Source of the DNA: Bradyrhizobium sp. Arg816
Lineage (GTDB): Bacteria > Pseudomonadota > Alphaproteobacteria > Rhizobiales > Xanthobacteraceae
DNA length: 64,000 nt
Assembly (NCBI RefSeq): GCF_029989365.1
Contig: NZ_JAPRAQ010000027.1
Coordinates: 61,227 to 125,226 of the forward strand
Direction: 5' to 3'
The translations under genes and the position numbers were made by a program. The notes under the pieces are model-generated. The model did not search any database. It had not been told where the DNA came from and was given only the letters and a program-made list of their open reading frames with translations. Below, piece by piece: positions 41,345-51,965 of the stretch (its first letter is position 1; each line of letters starts with the position of its first letter).

Positions 41345-43150
41345 ATGGCCAGCAACGTCAATCCCGATCCCTTCACGACGCGCCCCGAGATCGAGGGCAC
41401 GTTCGGGGTCGTCGCCACCACACACTGGATCGCGACCGCGGTCGGCATGGCCATCCTGGAAAAGGGCGGCAATGCCTTCGATGCCGGCGTCGCCACCGCG
41501 TTCACGCTCCAGATCGTGGAACCGCATTTGAACGGCCCGGGCGGAGACGTGCCCATCATCGTGCATGACGTCAAACGCGCACGCACCGAGGTGATCTGCG
41601 GCCAGGGCCCGGCGCCGGCGCGCGCCACCATCGCGCACTACAAGAGCGAAGGCCTCGACATGGTGCCCGGCACCGGCCTGCTCGCGGCCTGCGTCCCCGG
41701 CACGTTCGAATCCTGGATGATGCTGCTGCGCGACTACGGCACGATGCGCGTGCGCGACGTGCTGGAGCCGGCGATCTCCTACGCGCGTGACGGCTATCCG
41801 CTGGTCGAGCGCGCCTGCGCCACGATCCAGACCGTCGAGCAGCTTTTCCGCAAGCATTGGCCGACCTCGGCCGCGGTCTATCTGCCCAATGGTGAAGTGC
41901 CGAGGCCCGGCACGCTCTTCACCAACAAGACGCTGGCTGCGACCTACGCCCGCATTCTCAGCGAAGCCGAGAGCGGCGGCGGTGGCCGCGACGCCGAGAT
42001 CGAGCGCGCGCGAAAGGCCTGGTCGCAAGGTTTCGTTGCGGAGGCCATCGACAAGTTCTGCCGCACCCAAGAGGTGATGGATGTCAGCGGCTCGCCGCAT
42101 CGCGGCGTGCTCTCTGCCGACGACATGGCGCGCTGGCAGCCGACGATCGAGGCACCGCTCACTTACGACTATGGCCGCTACACCGTCTGCAAGGCCGGCG
42201 TCTGGAGCCAGGGTCCGGTGACACTCCAGCAGCTCGCGCTGCTCAAGGGCTTTGCGCTCGACGGGCTCGATCCGACCGGGCCGGAATTCATCCATCTCCA
42301 GATCGAATGCGCCAAGCTCGCCTTCGCCGACCGCGAAAAATTCTACGGCGATCCCAAGTTCAGCGAGATCCCGATCGCGACGCTGCTGTCGGACGCCTAT
42401 AACAACGAACGTCGCAAGCTGGTGACCGAGAAAGCTTCGCTCGACCTTCGGCCCGGCACGGTCGAGGGTCTTGGCGGTGTGGTCAAGCTGCGCCGCGCCG
42501 AAGGACAGCGCGAGGCCGTCGGCGCACTCGGCGCCGGCGAACCAACCGCAGGCCGCTTCGGCGAGGTGCGCGGCGACACCGTGCATTTCGACATCATCGA
42601 CAAGGCCGGCAACATGGTGTCGTCGACGCCGTCGGGCGGCTGGCTGCAATCCTCGCCGATCATTCCCGAGCTCGGTTTTTGCCTCGGCAGCCGCGCACAA
42701 ATGTTCGATCTGGAGGAGAACCAGCCGAGTTCGCTCGCGCCGGGCAAGCGGCCGCGCACGACGCTGTCGCCGACCATGGCGCTACGCGACGGCGAGCCGT
42801 ATCTGGCCTGGGGCTCGCCCGGCGGCGACCAGCAGGATCAGTGGATCACGCAGTTCTTCCTGCGCCACGTCCATTGCAACCTCAATCTCCAGGAAGCGAT
42901 CGACGCACCGGCCTGGCACTCCGAGCATTTTCCGATCTCGTTCTGGCCGCGCACCGCGCGCCCCGGCGTGCTCGTGGTCGAGAACCGCGTGGCGAAGGCG
43001 ACGATCGAGACCCTTCGCGAGCGCGGACACATTGTCGAGGTCGGCCCCGACTGGTCGGAAGGCCGCCTCACCGCGGCCTCGCGTGTCGGGGTGCGCCGCC
43101 GCGCCGCCGCCAACCCGCGCGGCATGCAGGGCTACGCCGCAGGGCGCTGA
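41345..43150 (+). CDS. ggt: Gamma-glutamyltransferase-family Ntn hydrolase without signal peptide
   Basis: A 601-residue proenzyme-type protein of the gamma-glutamyltranspeptidase family, which cleaves gamma-glutamyl bonds after self-cleavage at an internal Thr. The processing site aligns at GDTVHFDIID: the nucleophile T412 is kept, but the usual TTH reads TVH. Downstream, STPSGG and PELGFCLGSRAQMF match the small subunit. The glutamyl-binding GPGGD motif is at NGPGGDVP. The N-terminus has no signal peptide, unlike periplasmic E. coli GGT, so it is predicted to be cytoplasmic. It sits between two complete peptide importers, so it probably acts on imported gamma-glutamyl or related compounds. 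Confidence 0.88.
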   Translation: MASNVNPDPFTTRPEIEGTFGVVATTHWIATAVGMAILEKGGNAFDAGVATAFTLQIVEPHLNGPGGDVPIIVHDVKRARTEVICGQGPAPARATIAHYKSEGLDMVPGTGLLAACVPGTFESWMMLLRDYGTMRVRDVLEPAISYARDGYPLVERACATIQTVEQLFRKHWPTSAAVYLPNGEVPRPGTLFTNKTLAATYARILSEAESGGGGRDAEIERARKAWSQGFVAEAIDKFCRTQEVMDVSGSPHRGVLSADDMARWQPTIEAPLTYDYGRYTVCKAGVWSQGPVTLQQLALLKGFALDGLDPTGPEFIHLQIECAKLAFADREKFYGDPKFSEIPIATLLSDAYNNERRKLVTEKASLDLRPGTVEGLGGVVKLRRAEGQREAVGALGAGEPTAGRFGEVRGDTVHFDIIDKAGNMVSSTPSGGWLQSSPIIPELGFCLGSRAQMFDLEENQPSSLAPGKRPRTTLSPTMALRDGEPYLAWGSPGGDQQDQWITQFFLRHVHCNLNLQEAIDAPAWHSEHFPISFWPRTARPGVLVVENRVAKATIETLRERGHIVEVGPDWSEGRLTAASRVGVRRRAAANPRGMQGYAAGR

Positions 43151-43159
43151 AGGCAGCAC

Positions 43160-43866
43160 ATGACCTGGTCGATCATCGCGCGCGATCCTGCCACCGGCCA
43201 GTTCGGCATCGCGGTAGCGACCCGTTTCTTCGCCGTCGGCGCGCGCGTGCCCTATGTCGCGGCCGGTCTCGGCGCCATCGCGACCCAGGCCTTCGTCAAT
43301 CCCTATTACGGCATCGACGGCGTCAAACTGCTGCGCGAGGGCCTGAACGCGCATGACGTTCTCGCCACCCTGCTCGCGACCGACGACGGCCGCGAGAGCC
43401 GCCAGATCCACATCATGGACGCCAGCGGCGCGATCGCCGCGCATACCGGGCGCGACTGCGTCGACTGGTGCGGGCACATCGCCGGCAGCGGTTTCTCCAT
43501 CGCCGGCAACATGCTGGCCGGCGCCGACGTGCTCGACGAGACGGCGAAGACCTATATCGCCAATGACAGCCTGCCCTTCCCGCGCCGCCTGCTTGCCGCC
43601 ATGCGCGCGGGCGAGGCCGCCGGCGGCGACAAGCGCGGCAAGCAATCCGCTGCGCTCCTAATCCACGGCGAGGAGGAATGGCCGGCGCTGGACATTCGCG
43701 CCGACGATCATTCCGATCCGCTGGGCGAGCTCGAACGGCTGGAGCGCGTCAGTCAAGAACTCTGGGTGCATTTCCGCACCTCCATGCCGACGCGGCAGAA
43801 CCCGGCAGGCAACACCGATCGCAGCGTCATCGACGCCAGCATCGCTGCGAGCCGAGCAAGGCAATC

Positions 43867-43870
<4 letters not shown>
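43160..43870 (+). CDS. DUF1028-family protein (Ntn-hydrolase-like)
   Basis: A 236-residue protein. The N-terminus MTWSIIARDPATGQFGIAVAT and the GLGAIATQAFVNPYYG region are the DUF1028 signature; the family has an Ntn-hydrolase-like fold with no settled function. It lies 9 bases after the GGT-like gene and overlaps the next ATPase gene by ATGA. Its tight packing with a GGT-like enzyme and peptide importers supports a hydrolase role on imported compounds, which is inference only. Confidence 0.9.
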
Positions 43871-44855
<985 letters not shown>

Positions 44856-44856
<1 letters not shown>

Positions 44857-45956
44857 TGGCTCTCCTCGAGGTCGAAGGCCTGGTCAAGCATTTTGTCGCC
44901 GGGCGGTCGCTGTTCGGCCGGGCACTGGGGCATGTCAAAGCGGTCGATGGCGTCAGCTTCTCTCTCGACGCCGGCAAGACGCTGGCCCTGGTCGGCGAAT
45001 CCGGGTGCGGCAAATCCACCGTCAGTCGCCTGGTGCTGCGGCTGATCGAGCCGGATGCAGGCACGGTGCGTTTCGCCGGCCGTGACCTGCTCTCGCTGGA
45101 CGCCGGCGCGCTCCGCGCCTTCCGCCGCGAAGCGCAGATCATCTTCCAGGACCCCTACGCCTCGCTCAATCCGCGCATGACGGTCGGCCAGATTCTCACC
45201 GAGCCGCTGGCGCTGCACGATCTGGTACCGCCGGCGCAACGGCGCGAGCGCGTCGCGGAAATCCTGCGGCTGGTCGGCCTCGAGCCGCGGCTCGAGCGGC
45301 GCTATCCGCACGAGTTCTCCGGCGGCCAGCGTCAGCGCATCGCCATTGCCCGCGCGCTCGCGGTCGAGCCGAAATTGATCATCTGCGACGAGCCGGTCTC
45401 GGCGCTGGACGTCTCGATCCGTTCGCAAATCCTGAACCTGCTGCGCGAGCTGCAGGATCGGCTTGGGCTGGCCTATATCTTCGTCTCGCACGATCTCGCC
45501 GTGGTCAAGCACATCGCCGACCATGTCGCGGTGATGAACCTCGGCCAGATCGTCGAGACCGCCGAGGCCGATGCGCTGTTTGCAGCGCCCCGCCACCCCT
45601 ACAGCCGTGCGCTGCTGTCCGCGATCCCCGTGCCTAAACCGCGGGCAAAGCGCAGCCGGATTGTGCTGCAGGGAGAGATCCCGAGCGCGCTCAGCCCGCC
45701 GCCGGGTTGCCGCTTCCACACCCGCTGCCCCTACGTGGTCGACCGCTGCCGCAGTGAAATGCCGCAGCTGGTGCCGGATGGCATCGGACATGCAACGGCC
45801 TGTCACCGAACGTCGGAACTGCCGTCCTCCGCGGCGATCGTCCCGTCCGACGGCGGCTTCTCGCCGGTCCTTGAAAAATTGGTCGCCGCCTTCAGCGGCG
45901 GCCCGGAAGCAGTCCGCGGCAGCGGGGTTAGTCCATTGGGAACGGACCCGGCATAG
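44856..45956 (+). CDS. Peptide ABC transporter ATPase, DppF-type (system 2)
   Basis: A 366-residue ATPase with Walker A GESGCGKS, signature SGGQRQR and Walker B LIICDEPVSALD. The C-terminal cysteine motif GCRFHTRCPYVVDRC is followed by an unusual extension of about 40 residues. The start overlaps the upstream stop as TGATG; a GTG at 44853 is also possible. Confidence 0.92.
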
Positions 45957-45979
45957 CCGCAAAACAGAGGTTGAGAGCG

Positions 45980-47491
45980 ATGAGTTTCATGCGTTTGACA
46001 ATCCTGGCGTCGGCTGTGCTGACGTCGCTCATGGGCGCAGCCCAGGCTCAGACCACGCTTCGCATCGGCATCGCCGAAGACCCCGACATCCTCGATCCCA
46101 GCATCGGCCGCACCTATGTCGGCCGCATCGTCTTCTCCGCCTTCTGCGACAAGCTGTTCGACATCGACGAGAAGCTCAACATCGTGCCGCAGCTCGCGCT
46201 GTCCTACGAGACTTCGGCCGACGGCAAGGAGATGACGATCAAGCTCCGGCCCAACGTCAAATTCCACGATGGCGAACCGCTGGACGCGGAAGCCGCAAAG
46301 TTCTCGCTCGAGCGGCACATGACGCTGCCGACCTCGTTCCGGAAGTCCGAGCTTGCCAGCGTCGACCATGTCGAGGTGGTCGATCCCCTGACCATCAAGC
46401 TGGTGCTCAAGACCCCCTACTCGCCCCTGATCGCCCAGCTCACCGACCGCTCCGGCATGATGGTGTCGCCGAAGGCGGCCAAGGAAGCCGGCGACAAGTT
46501 CGGCCTGCATCCGGTCTGCGCCGGCCCCTACAAATTCGTCGAGCGTGTCCAGCAGGACCGCATGGTGTTCGAGAAGTTTGCCGACTACTGGAACAAGGAC
46601 AACATCCATATCGACCGCGTCGTGTTCCTGCCGATCGTCGACGCGACGGTGCGGCTTGCGAACCTGAAGTCGGGCGGGCTCGATCTGATCGAGCGCGTGC
46701 TCGCCACCGACATCAAGGACGTGCGCGCCGATTCCCGTCTCGTGCTGTCGACCGCGCCGGAGCTCGGCTATCTCGGCTTGACCGTCAATATCGGCAACGA
46801 CAAGACCAAGGGGCCGCTGAGCCAGTCCGCAAAAGTCCGTCAGGCGCTGGACCTGTCGATCGATCGCGAAGCCCTCAACCAGGTCGTCTTCAACGGCGAG
46901 TTCACGCCCGGCAATCAGTGGGTCAGCCCGAAGCATCCCTATTACCAGAAAGCGTTCCCGGTTCGCGGTCGCGACATCGCGAAGGCCAAGGCGCTGCTGA
47001 AGGAAGCTGGCGTCACCGCGCCGGTGACGGTGGATTACATGATCCCCAAGGGCGCGGAGAACGAAGCCGTCGCCCAGGTCGTCCAGTCGATGGCCGCCGA
47101 AGCGGGCTTCGACATCAAGATCCGCGCGGTCGAGTTCGCCACGACCTTCAAGCAGGCCCAGGCAGGCGAGTTCCAGATCTTCCAGATCAACTGGAGCGGC
47201 CGCATCGATCCTGACGGCAATTCCTACATCTTCATGCGCAGCAAGGCGCCGCAAAACGACGGCGTGTACGCGAACCCCGAGGCCGACAAGTTGATGGAAG
47301 ATGGACGCATGACGTCCAACGTCGAGGAGCGCAAGGCGATCTATGAAAAGCTGACCAAGATCCTGCTCGACGATTTGCCGATCATCTACATCTATCACCG
47401 CACACTGCTCATCGCACACACGACCAAGCTTCAAGGCTACAAGCAGATGCCCGATGGGCTGGTGCGCGTAGTCGGATTGAAGTTCAAGTGA
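45980..47491 (+). CDS. Peptide-type ABC transporter substrate-binding protein (system 2)
   Basis: A 503-residue periplasmic protein. A signal peptide ends near GAAQAQ (residue about 24), followed by TTLRIGIAEDPDILDPSIG and the DppA-type stretch LRPNVKFHDGEPLDAEAAKF. It differs strongly from the system 1 binding protein, so the two importers probably take different solutes. AGAGG precedes the ATG at 45980. Here the binding protein follows its ATPases rather than leading the group. Confidence 0.92.
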   Translation: MSFMRLTILASAVLTSLMGAAQAQTTLRIGIAEDPDILDPSIGRTYVGRIVFSAFCDKLFDIDEKLNIVPQLALSYETSADGKEMTIKLRPNVKFHDGEPLDAEAAKFSLERHMTLPTSFRKSELASVDHVEVVDPLTIKLVLKTPYSPLIAQLTDRSGMMVSPKAAKEAGDKFGLHPVCAGPYKFVERVQQDRMVFEKFADYWNKDNIHIDRVVFLPIVDATVRLANLKSGGLDLIERVLATDIKDVRADSRLVLSTAPELGYLGLTVNIGNDKTKGPLSQSAKVRQALDLSIDREALNQVVFNGEFTPGNQWVSPKHPYYQKAFPVRGRDIAKAKALLKEAGVTAPVTVDYMIPKGAENEAVAQVVQSMAAEAGFDIKIRAVEFATTFKQAQAGEFQIFQINWSGRIDPDGNSYIFMRSKAPQNDGVYANPEADKLMEDGRMTSNVEERKAIYEKLTKILLDDLPIIYIYHRTLLIAHTTKLQGYKQMPDGLVRVVGLKFK

Positions 47492-47522
47492 TCACGGCAG
47501 CGGTTGGGACGCGCGTGGAACC

Positions 47523-48464
47523 ATGCTGAATTTCCTCGCCCACCGCATCGCGCAGATCGTGCCGACACTGTTCTTCGTGTCGGTGCTGATCTTCTCACTC
47601 CAGCAATTGCTGCCGGGCGATCCCGCGCTGGTGATGGCCGGCGAGGAACGCGATCCGGCCGTGATCGAGCAGATCCGCCAGCAGTACAAGCTCGATCAGC
47701 CGATCCCCGTGCAGTACGTCTATTGGCTCAAGGGCGTTCTCTCAGGCAATTTCGGCGAGTCTTTGCGCAACAAGATGCCGGTGCGCGAGCTGATCGCACA
47801 GAAACTGCCGGTGACGCTCCAGCTCGGCTCGATGGCGATCCTGATCGCGTTCCTCATCGGCATTCCCGCCGGCATCATCTCCGCGGTGAAGAAGGGCACG
47901 GTTTGGGACTATGGCGCCAATCTGTTCGCGCTGTGGGGAATCTCGACGCCGAATTTCTGGCTCGGAATCCTCATGATCTTCCTGTTCTCGATTCACTTGG
48001 GCTGGCTGCCGGCCTCAGGCTATGTGCCGCTCACCGAGAACTGGCGCGCGAGCCTGGCCGCCACCATCATGCCGGCCTTCGTGCTCGGCAACGCAATTTC
48101 GGCGGTCCTGATGCGGCACACGCGCAGCGCCATGCTCCAGGTTCTGGAGAGCGACTATGTCCGCACCGCGCGCGCGAAAGGTCTCTCCGAGCGCTCGGTG
48201 ATCCTCAAGCATGCGATGCGCAACGCGCTGACGCCGATCATCACCCTCGGTGCGCTCGAGCTCGGCACGCTGTTGTCGGGCGCGGTGCTGACCGAACAGA
48301 TCTTCTCCATCCCCGGCTTTGGCAAGCTGATCGTGGATGCCGTATTCAACCGTGACTATGCTGTGGTGCAGGGCGTGGTTCTGGTGACGGCCACAGTCTA
48401 CATCACGCTGAATCTCGTTGCCGACGTCGCCTATGTCCTCGTCAATCCGCGGCTGAGGGGCTAG
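47523..48464 (+). CDS. Peptide ABC transporter permease, DppB-type (system 2)
   Basis: A 313-residue permease. The first helix starts MLNFLAHRIAQIVPTLFFV. It has QYKLDQPIPVQYVYWLKGVL and the EAA loop ARAKGLSERSVILKHAMRNA. It lies 31 bases after the binding-protein gene. Confidence 0.93.
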   Translation: MLNFLAHRIAQIVPTLFFVSVLIFSLQQLLPGDPALVMAGEERDPAVIEQIRQQYKLDQPIPVQYVYWLKGVLSGNFGESLRNKMPVRELIAQKLPVTLQLGSMAILIAFLIGIPAGIISAVKKGTVWDYGANLFALWGISTPNFWLGILMIFLFSIHLGWLPASGYVPLTENWRASLAATIMPAFVLGNAISAVLMRHTRSAMLQVLESDYVRTARAKGLSERSVILKHAMRNALTPIITLGALELGTLLSGAVLTEQIFSIPGFGKLIVDAVFNRDYAVVQGVVLVTATVYITLNLVADVAYVLVNPRLRG

Positions 48465-48467
48465 GCG

Positions 48468-49355
48468 ATGACCGACGCAGCACTGCCAGTCGGTCCCGCC
48501 ACGCAGGCCTACGAGCTGGACAGCCCGGCCCGCCGCGCGCGGCGGCGCCTGTTCAAGCGCAAGGCTGCGGTCTTCGGGCTTGTCGTGATCACGGCTTTCA
48601 TCCTGCTTGCGGCCCTTGCCCCGCTGGTCGTGCCCTATGATCCCATTGCAACGAGCTGGAGCCTGGTGCGCAAGCCGCCCACCGCGGCACACTGGTTCGG
48701 CACCGACGATCTCGGCCGCGACATCCTGAGCCGCGTCGTCTACGGCGCGCGGGCCTCGCTGATGGCGGGTCTGATCTCGGTCGCGATCGCGCTCGGGATC
48801 GGTGTCCCTCTTGGTCTCCTCGCCGGCTATCGCGGCGGATTTGTTGACGCGCTGATCAGCCGGATCACCGATGCAATGTTGGCCTGCCCGTTCCTGATCC
48901 TCGCGATCGCACTGGCTGCCTTCCTCGGTCCCAGCCTCGGCAACGCCATGATCGCGATCGGCATCTCGGCAACGCCGATCTTCATCCGTCTGACGCGCGG
49001 GCAGGTCTTGAGCGTCAAGGCCGAAGACTATGTCGAGGCGGCGCGCGCGCTCGGCAATCCGCCGTGGCGGATCGCGTTCTCGCACATCCTGCCGAACATC
49101 CTGCCGGCGCTATTGGTGCAGGCGACACTGTCGATCGCCGCCGCCATCATTGCCGAAGCGGCGCTATCGTTCCTCGGCCTCGGCCAGCAGCCGCCGGCGC
49201 CGTCCTGGGGCAGCATGCTCAACGCGGCGCAGCGCTTCCTGACCCAGGCGCCGTGGATGGCGATCTGGCCGGGCCTTGCGATCTTCCTCGTCGTGCTCTC
49301 GCTGAACCTCCTCGGCGACGGCCTGCGCGACGCGCTCGACCCGCGCCAGCGCTAA
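48468..49355 (+). CDS. Peptide ABC transporter permease, DppC-type (system 2)
   Basis: A 295-residue permease and the last gene of the locus. The signature HWFGTDDLGRDILSRVVYG is present, the EAA loop is AARALGNPPWRIAFSHILPN, and the tail LLGDGLRDALDPRQR is standard. It starts 3 bases after the DppB-type stop. Confidence 0.93.
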   Translation: MTDAALPVGPATQAYELDSPARRARRRLFKRKAAVFGLVVITAFILLAALAPLVVPYDPIATSWSLVRKPPTAAHWFGTDDLGRDILSRVVYGARASLMAGLISVAIALGIGVPLGLLAGYRGGFVDALISRITDAMLACPFLILAIALAAFLGPSLGNAMIAIGISATPIFIRLTRGQVLSVKAEDYVEAARALGNPPWRIAFSHILPNILPALLVQATLSIAAAIIAEAALSFLGLGQQPPAPSWGSMLNAAQRFLTQAPWMAIWPGLAIFLVVLSLNLLGDGLRDALDPRQR

Positions 49356-49397
49356 GGCCTGATGGGATGAGCCTCGACCCGCGCCCCGACGTAGGTG

Positions 49398-49555
49398 CGT
49401 TCCCTCCCCCTTGCGGGGGAGGGTTAGGGAGAGGGGTAGCCCAGGAAAAGGTGCCGGTTGCTGATGACGCGCCGAGGCCGACGCGCAAAGGATAGAATCC
49501 CCGTGTGGCCCCCCTCCCTGCCCCTCCCCCGCAAGGGGGGAGGGAACGGAGAGAG
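49398..49555. repeat. Extragenic palindrome cluster (CTCCCC family), third locus
   Basis: CCCTCCCCCTTGCGGGGGAGGG forms one tight hairpin (about 49401-49422, quoted here as arms CCCTCCCCC and GGGGGAGGG). CCCCTCCCCCGCAAGGGGGG forms another near 49527. The cluster fills the gap between convergent transport and signalling operons and may terminate both. Confidence 0.75.
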
Positions 49556-49572
49556 CGCCGCTGTCGAGGACC

Positions 49573-50319
49573 TCAAATCACGGTCTCGCGCATCACGCGG
49601 CGGCAATCCATCTCGTATTCGAGGTCCACCACCGGCGGACGGGCGAAGTGCCAGGTCAGGCCGGAGCGCAACGCGCCGCGGCGGACCAGTTCGTCGACCA
49701 GCGCGTGATGGAAATCGTGCACGGAATAGGCCTGCACGCCAGTGGTGTCCTTCCAGCCGAAGCCGAAGGCCGTCATCCGGTTCTCCATCTGCGACGTCGT
49801 GGTGAACCGCACCTTCTCGCGGAGGCCCTCCGGACTGAGGTCGCGGTAGCGCACGGTGCGCTCGACATAGGTGCCGCCGCCCTCGCGCGCCTCGGCGCCA
49901 CCGGCAATCACGAAGCTTGGTGCCTTCGAGGTTGTCGGACGCGTGAAGGAGAAGGCATAGAACGACGGCTCGGACGGCGGATCGAACTCCGGACAGACAT
50001 TGCTGCGCGCCACCGGATTGGTGGTGCCGTCGAAGATGCCCCATTCCGACAGCGTCTTCACATAATGCAGGTTGAATGCGCGAAAGCCTTCCTCGCTGAA
50101 GGCCGCCGGTGAGCGCAACTCGCAGGCGCAGAACGCCGTCAGCGGACGCCCTGCTTCCTGGATATACTTCGCCGCGAGCGCAAATCCCTCGGCCAGCGGC
50201 ACCATGCGGTCGAACCGAACCCGCTCGATCTCGTAGCCGTCGTCAGCGGCGGCACCGGCCGAATACTGGAACACGGACGGAATGAAACGATAGTTGCCGG
50301 CGGAGAAATCACCAATCAT
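49573..50319 (-). CDS. CnbZ-like protein (2-aminomuconate deaminase type), tentative
   Basis: A 248-residue predicted soluble protein. The N-terminus (GDFSAGNYRFIPSVFQYSAG) and size recall CnbZ, a roughly 30 kDa monomeric 2-aminomuconate deaminase described from Comamonas. I recognise the resemblance from memory only. No signal peptide or membrane segment is visible. It starts 9 bases after the cyclase stop, and its AGGAG ribosome site overlaps that stop, so it is the fourth gene of the sensor-kinase operon. That context is odd for a catabolic enzyme. Confidence 0.55.
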   Translation of the reverse strand: MIGDFSAGNYRFIPSVFQYSAGAAADDGYEIERVRFDRMVPLAEGFALAAKYIQEAGRPLTAFCACELRSPAAFSEEGFRAFNLHYVKTLSEWGIFDGTTNPVARSNVCPEFDPPSEPSFYAFSFTRPTTSKAPSFVIAGGAEAREGGGTYVERTVRYRDLSPEGLREKVRFTTTSQMENRMTAFGFGWKDTTGVQAYSVHDFHHALVDELVRRGALRSGLTWHFARPPVVDLEYEMDCRRVMRETVI

Positions 50320-50328
50320 GTCGAACTC

Positions 50329-51579
50329 CTAATCCAGTTTCATGCGGATACCCTTGGCGCCGTTGAGCAAGCGCTTCAGGTGAAAGCCGGCCAGGGAATC
50401 GTCGGCGTGCATCCCGACCAGCGCGGCAAAGGCGGGCATGGCCCCGACGTCGCCGGCCTCCATCTTGGCAAAAGCCTCGGAATATTGCGCCGTCCTTGGC
50501 GCTTCGAACTTTTCCTGCGGCAACGGCTCGAATGCACGCAGCGGTTCGCTGCGTCCGCGCAGCATCAGATCGCCGACGGGACGGCCTTGAAAATGCTCCG
50601 CCGCCTTGGCGACGCTGGCACTGGCGCAGATGCGTGTTCCCAGATGCTTGTTGGCGGCCTCCAGCCGCGCCGCGATGTTGATGGTGTCTCCATACGCGGT
50701 GTAATCGAAGAAGCGGTTGCCTCCGAAATTGCCGACCAGCGCCGGCCCGGCGTGAATGCCGATCCGGGTGGTGCCGAAATTCACGCCCATGGCCCTCTGG
50801 CGCGCGCAGAAATCCTGCGCCCAGGCATCGAGGTCATGGGCGCAGGCGACCGCACGCGTCGCATAGTCCGGCTGATCGCCGGGCGCATTGAAGAGCACCT
50901 GGATCGCATCGCCGATGATTTTTGCGACCGTCCCCTCATGCGCGAAGATGGTTTCGGTCATCCCGCCGACATATTCGTTGAGGAGCGCGCCCAGCGTCTC
51001 GGGCGGCGCGCTCTCGACCAGGGAGGTGAACCCCGTGATATCCGTGAAGATGGTCGCGACATCGCGCCACTGCACCTCGATCCCCTCACCCTCGCCGCCG
51101 GCTACCAGACGCTTGGCGAGCTCGGGCGAGAAATGGCGCGACAGCGCGGCATGGGCCCGCTCCGCCTCCATCTGACGGCGCCGCACCTCGCGCAGCATCT
51201 CGATATGGCGAATGGTCTTCTCGATCGTGGCTTCCAGGTCGGCGAAGTCGATCGGCTTAGTGAGGAAGTCGAACGCGCCGCGGTTCATGGCGGTGCGGAT
51301 GTTGCTCATGTCGCCGTAGGCCGAGACGATGATGGTCGATTTCTTGTCTTCGGCCTCCTGGAGCTTCGCCAGCAGCGACAGCCCATCCATCCTCGGCATG
51401 TTGATGTCGGAGACCACCATGTCGACATGCGGGTTCTGCTCGAGGGATTCCAGCGCCTCGACGCCGTCGCGCGCAAACATGATGGCCACGAGCCCGTCGC
51501 GGATCTGCCTGCGGAACTTCTGCAGGATCAGCGCCTCGAGGTCTGGCTCGTCATCGACGAAGAGGATGGTCGAAGTCAT
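50329..51579 (-). CDS. Receiver-adenylate cyclase fusion (class III)
   Basis: A 416-residue response regulator whose output is cAMP synthesis. The receiver domain (1 to about 125) has D9/D10, phospho-acceptor D58 (SDINMP) and K108. A helical linker precedes the class III cyclase domain (about 165-350). All catalytic positions can be read: metal-binding D180 (FTDITGF) and D224 (IIGDAIQ), adenine-specifying K220 and D292, and the transition-state pair N301 and R305 (NIAARLE). The set predicts an active adenylate cyclase rather than a guanylate cyclase. It overlaps the upstream receiver gene by ATGA. Confidence 0.94.
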   Translation of the reverse strand: MTSTILFVDDEPDLEALILQKFRRQIRDGLVAIMFARDGVEALESLEQNPHVDMVVSDINMPRMDGLSLLAKLQEAEDKKSTIIVSAYGDMSNIRTAMNRGAFDFLTKPIDFADLEATIEKTIRHIEMLREVRRRQMEAERAHAALSRHFSPELAKRLVAGGEGEGIEVQWRDVATIFTDITGFTSLVESAPPETLGALLNEYVGGMTETIFAHEGTVAKIIGDAIQVLFNAPGDQPDYATRAVACAHDLDAWAQDFCARQRAMGVNFGTTRIGIHAGPALVGNFGGNRFFDYTAYGDTINIAARLEAANKHLGTRICASASVAKAAEHFQGRPVGDLMLRGRSEPLRAFEPLPQEKFEAPRTAQYSEAFAKMEAGDVGAMPAFAALVGMHADDSLAGFHLKRLLNGAKGIRMKLD

Positions 51580-51965
51580 GCGGCTTGCTCGAGCCTCGTG
51601 TCGATCTCCTGCCGGAGCAGCGCAAAATCGATCGGCTTGGTGAGGAGCCCGATGGCGCCACGCTCGATCGCCTTCCGGCGCGTCTCGGCGTCGCCATAGG
51701 CCGTGATCATGATGACGGGAACGTCCGGATGCTCCGCGCGCACCTTGGGCAGCATGTCGAGCCCGCTCATGCCGGGCATGTTGATGTCGGACAGGATCAG
51801 GATCAACGAAGGGTCGCGCACCTCGGAGGCGAGCCTGAGCGCGTCGGACGCGGACGGCGCGAATTCCATCTGGAAGCGTCCGGCGCGCAGGTCACGCCGG
51901 AACTGCTGCCGGAACAGCGCCTCGACGTCGGGCTCGTCATCGACGACCAGGATGTAAACGTTCAA
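51576..51965 (-). CDS. Stand-alone receiver-domain response regulator
   Basis: A 129-residue single-domain receiver. The acidic pair is D9/D10, the phospho-acceptor D60 lies in LSDINMPGMSG, and K110 in LLTKPIDF. It has no output domain. It overlaps both the kinase stop and the cyclase start as ATGA. It may serve as a phosphate sink or relay between the kinase and the cyclase receiver, which it resembles. Confidence 0.93.
   Translation of the reverse strand: MNVYILVVDDEPDVEALFRQQFRRDLRAGRFQMEFAPSASDALRLASEVRDPSLILILSDINMPGMSGLDMLPKVRAEHPDVPVIMITAYGDAETRRKAIERGAIGLLTKPIDFALLRQEIDTRLEQAA

Noticed and set aside
40319..42700. 793-residue open frame on the minus strand
   Set aside because: It lies opposite the DppF-type ATPase and GGT genes, is rich in Arg/His/Asp/Ala without any fold motif, and is a GC-bias shadow.
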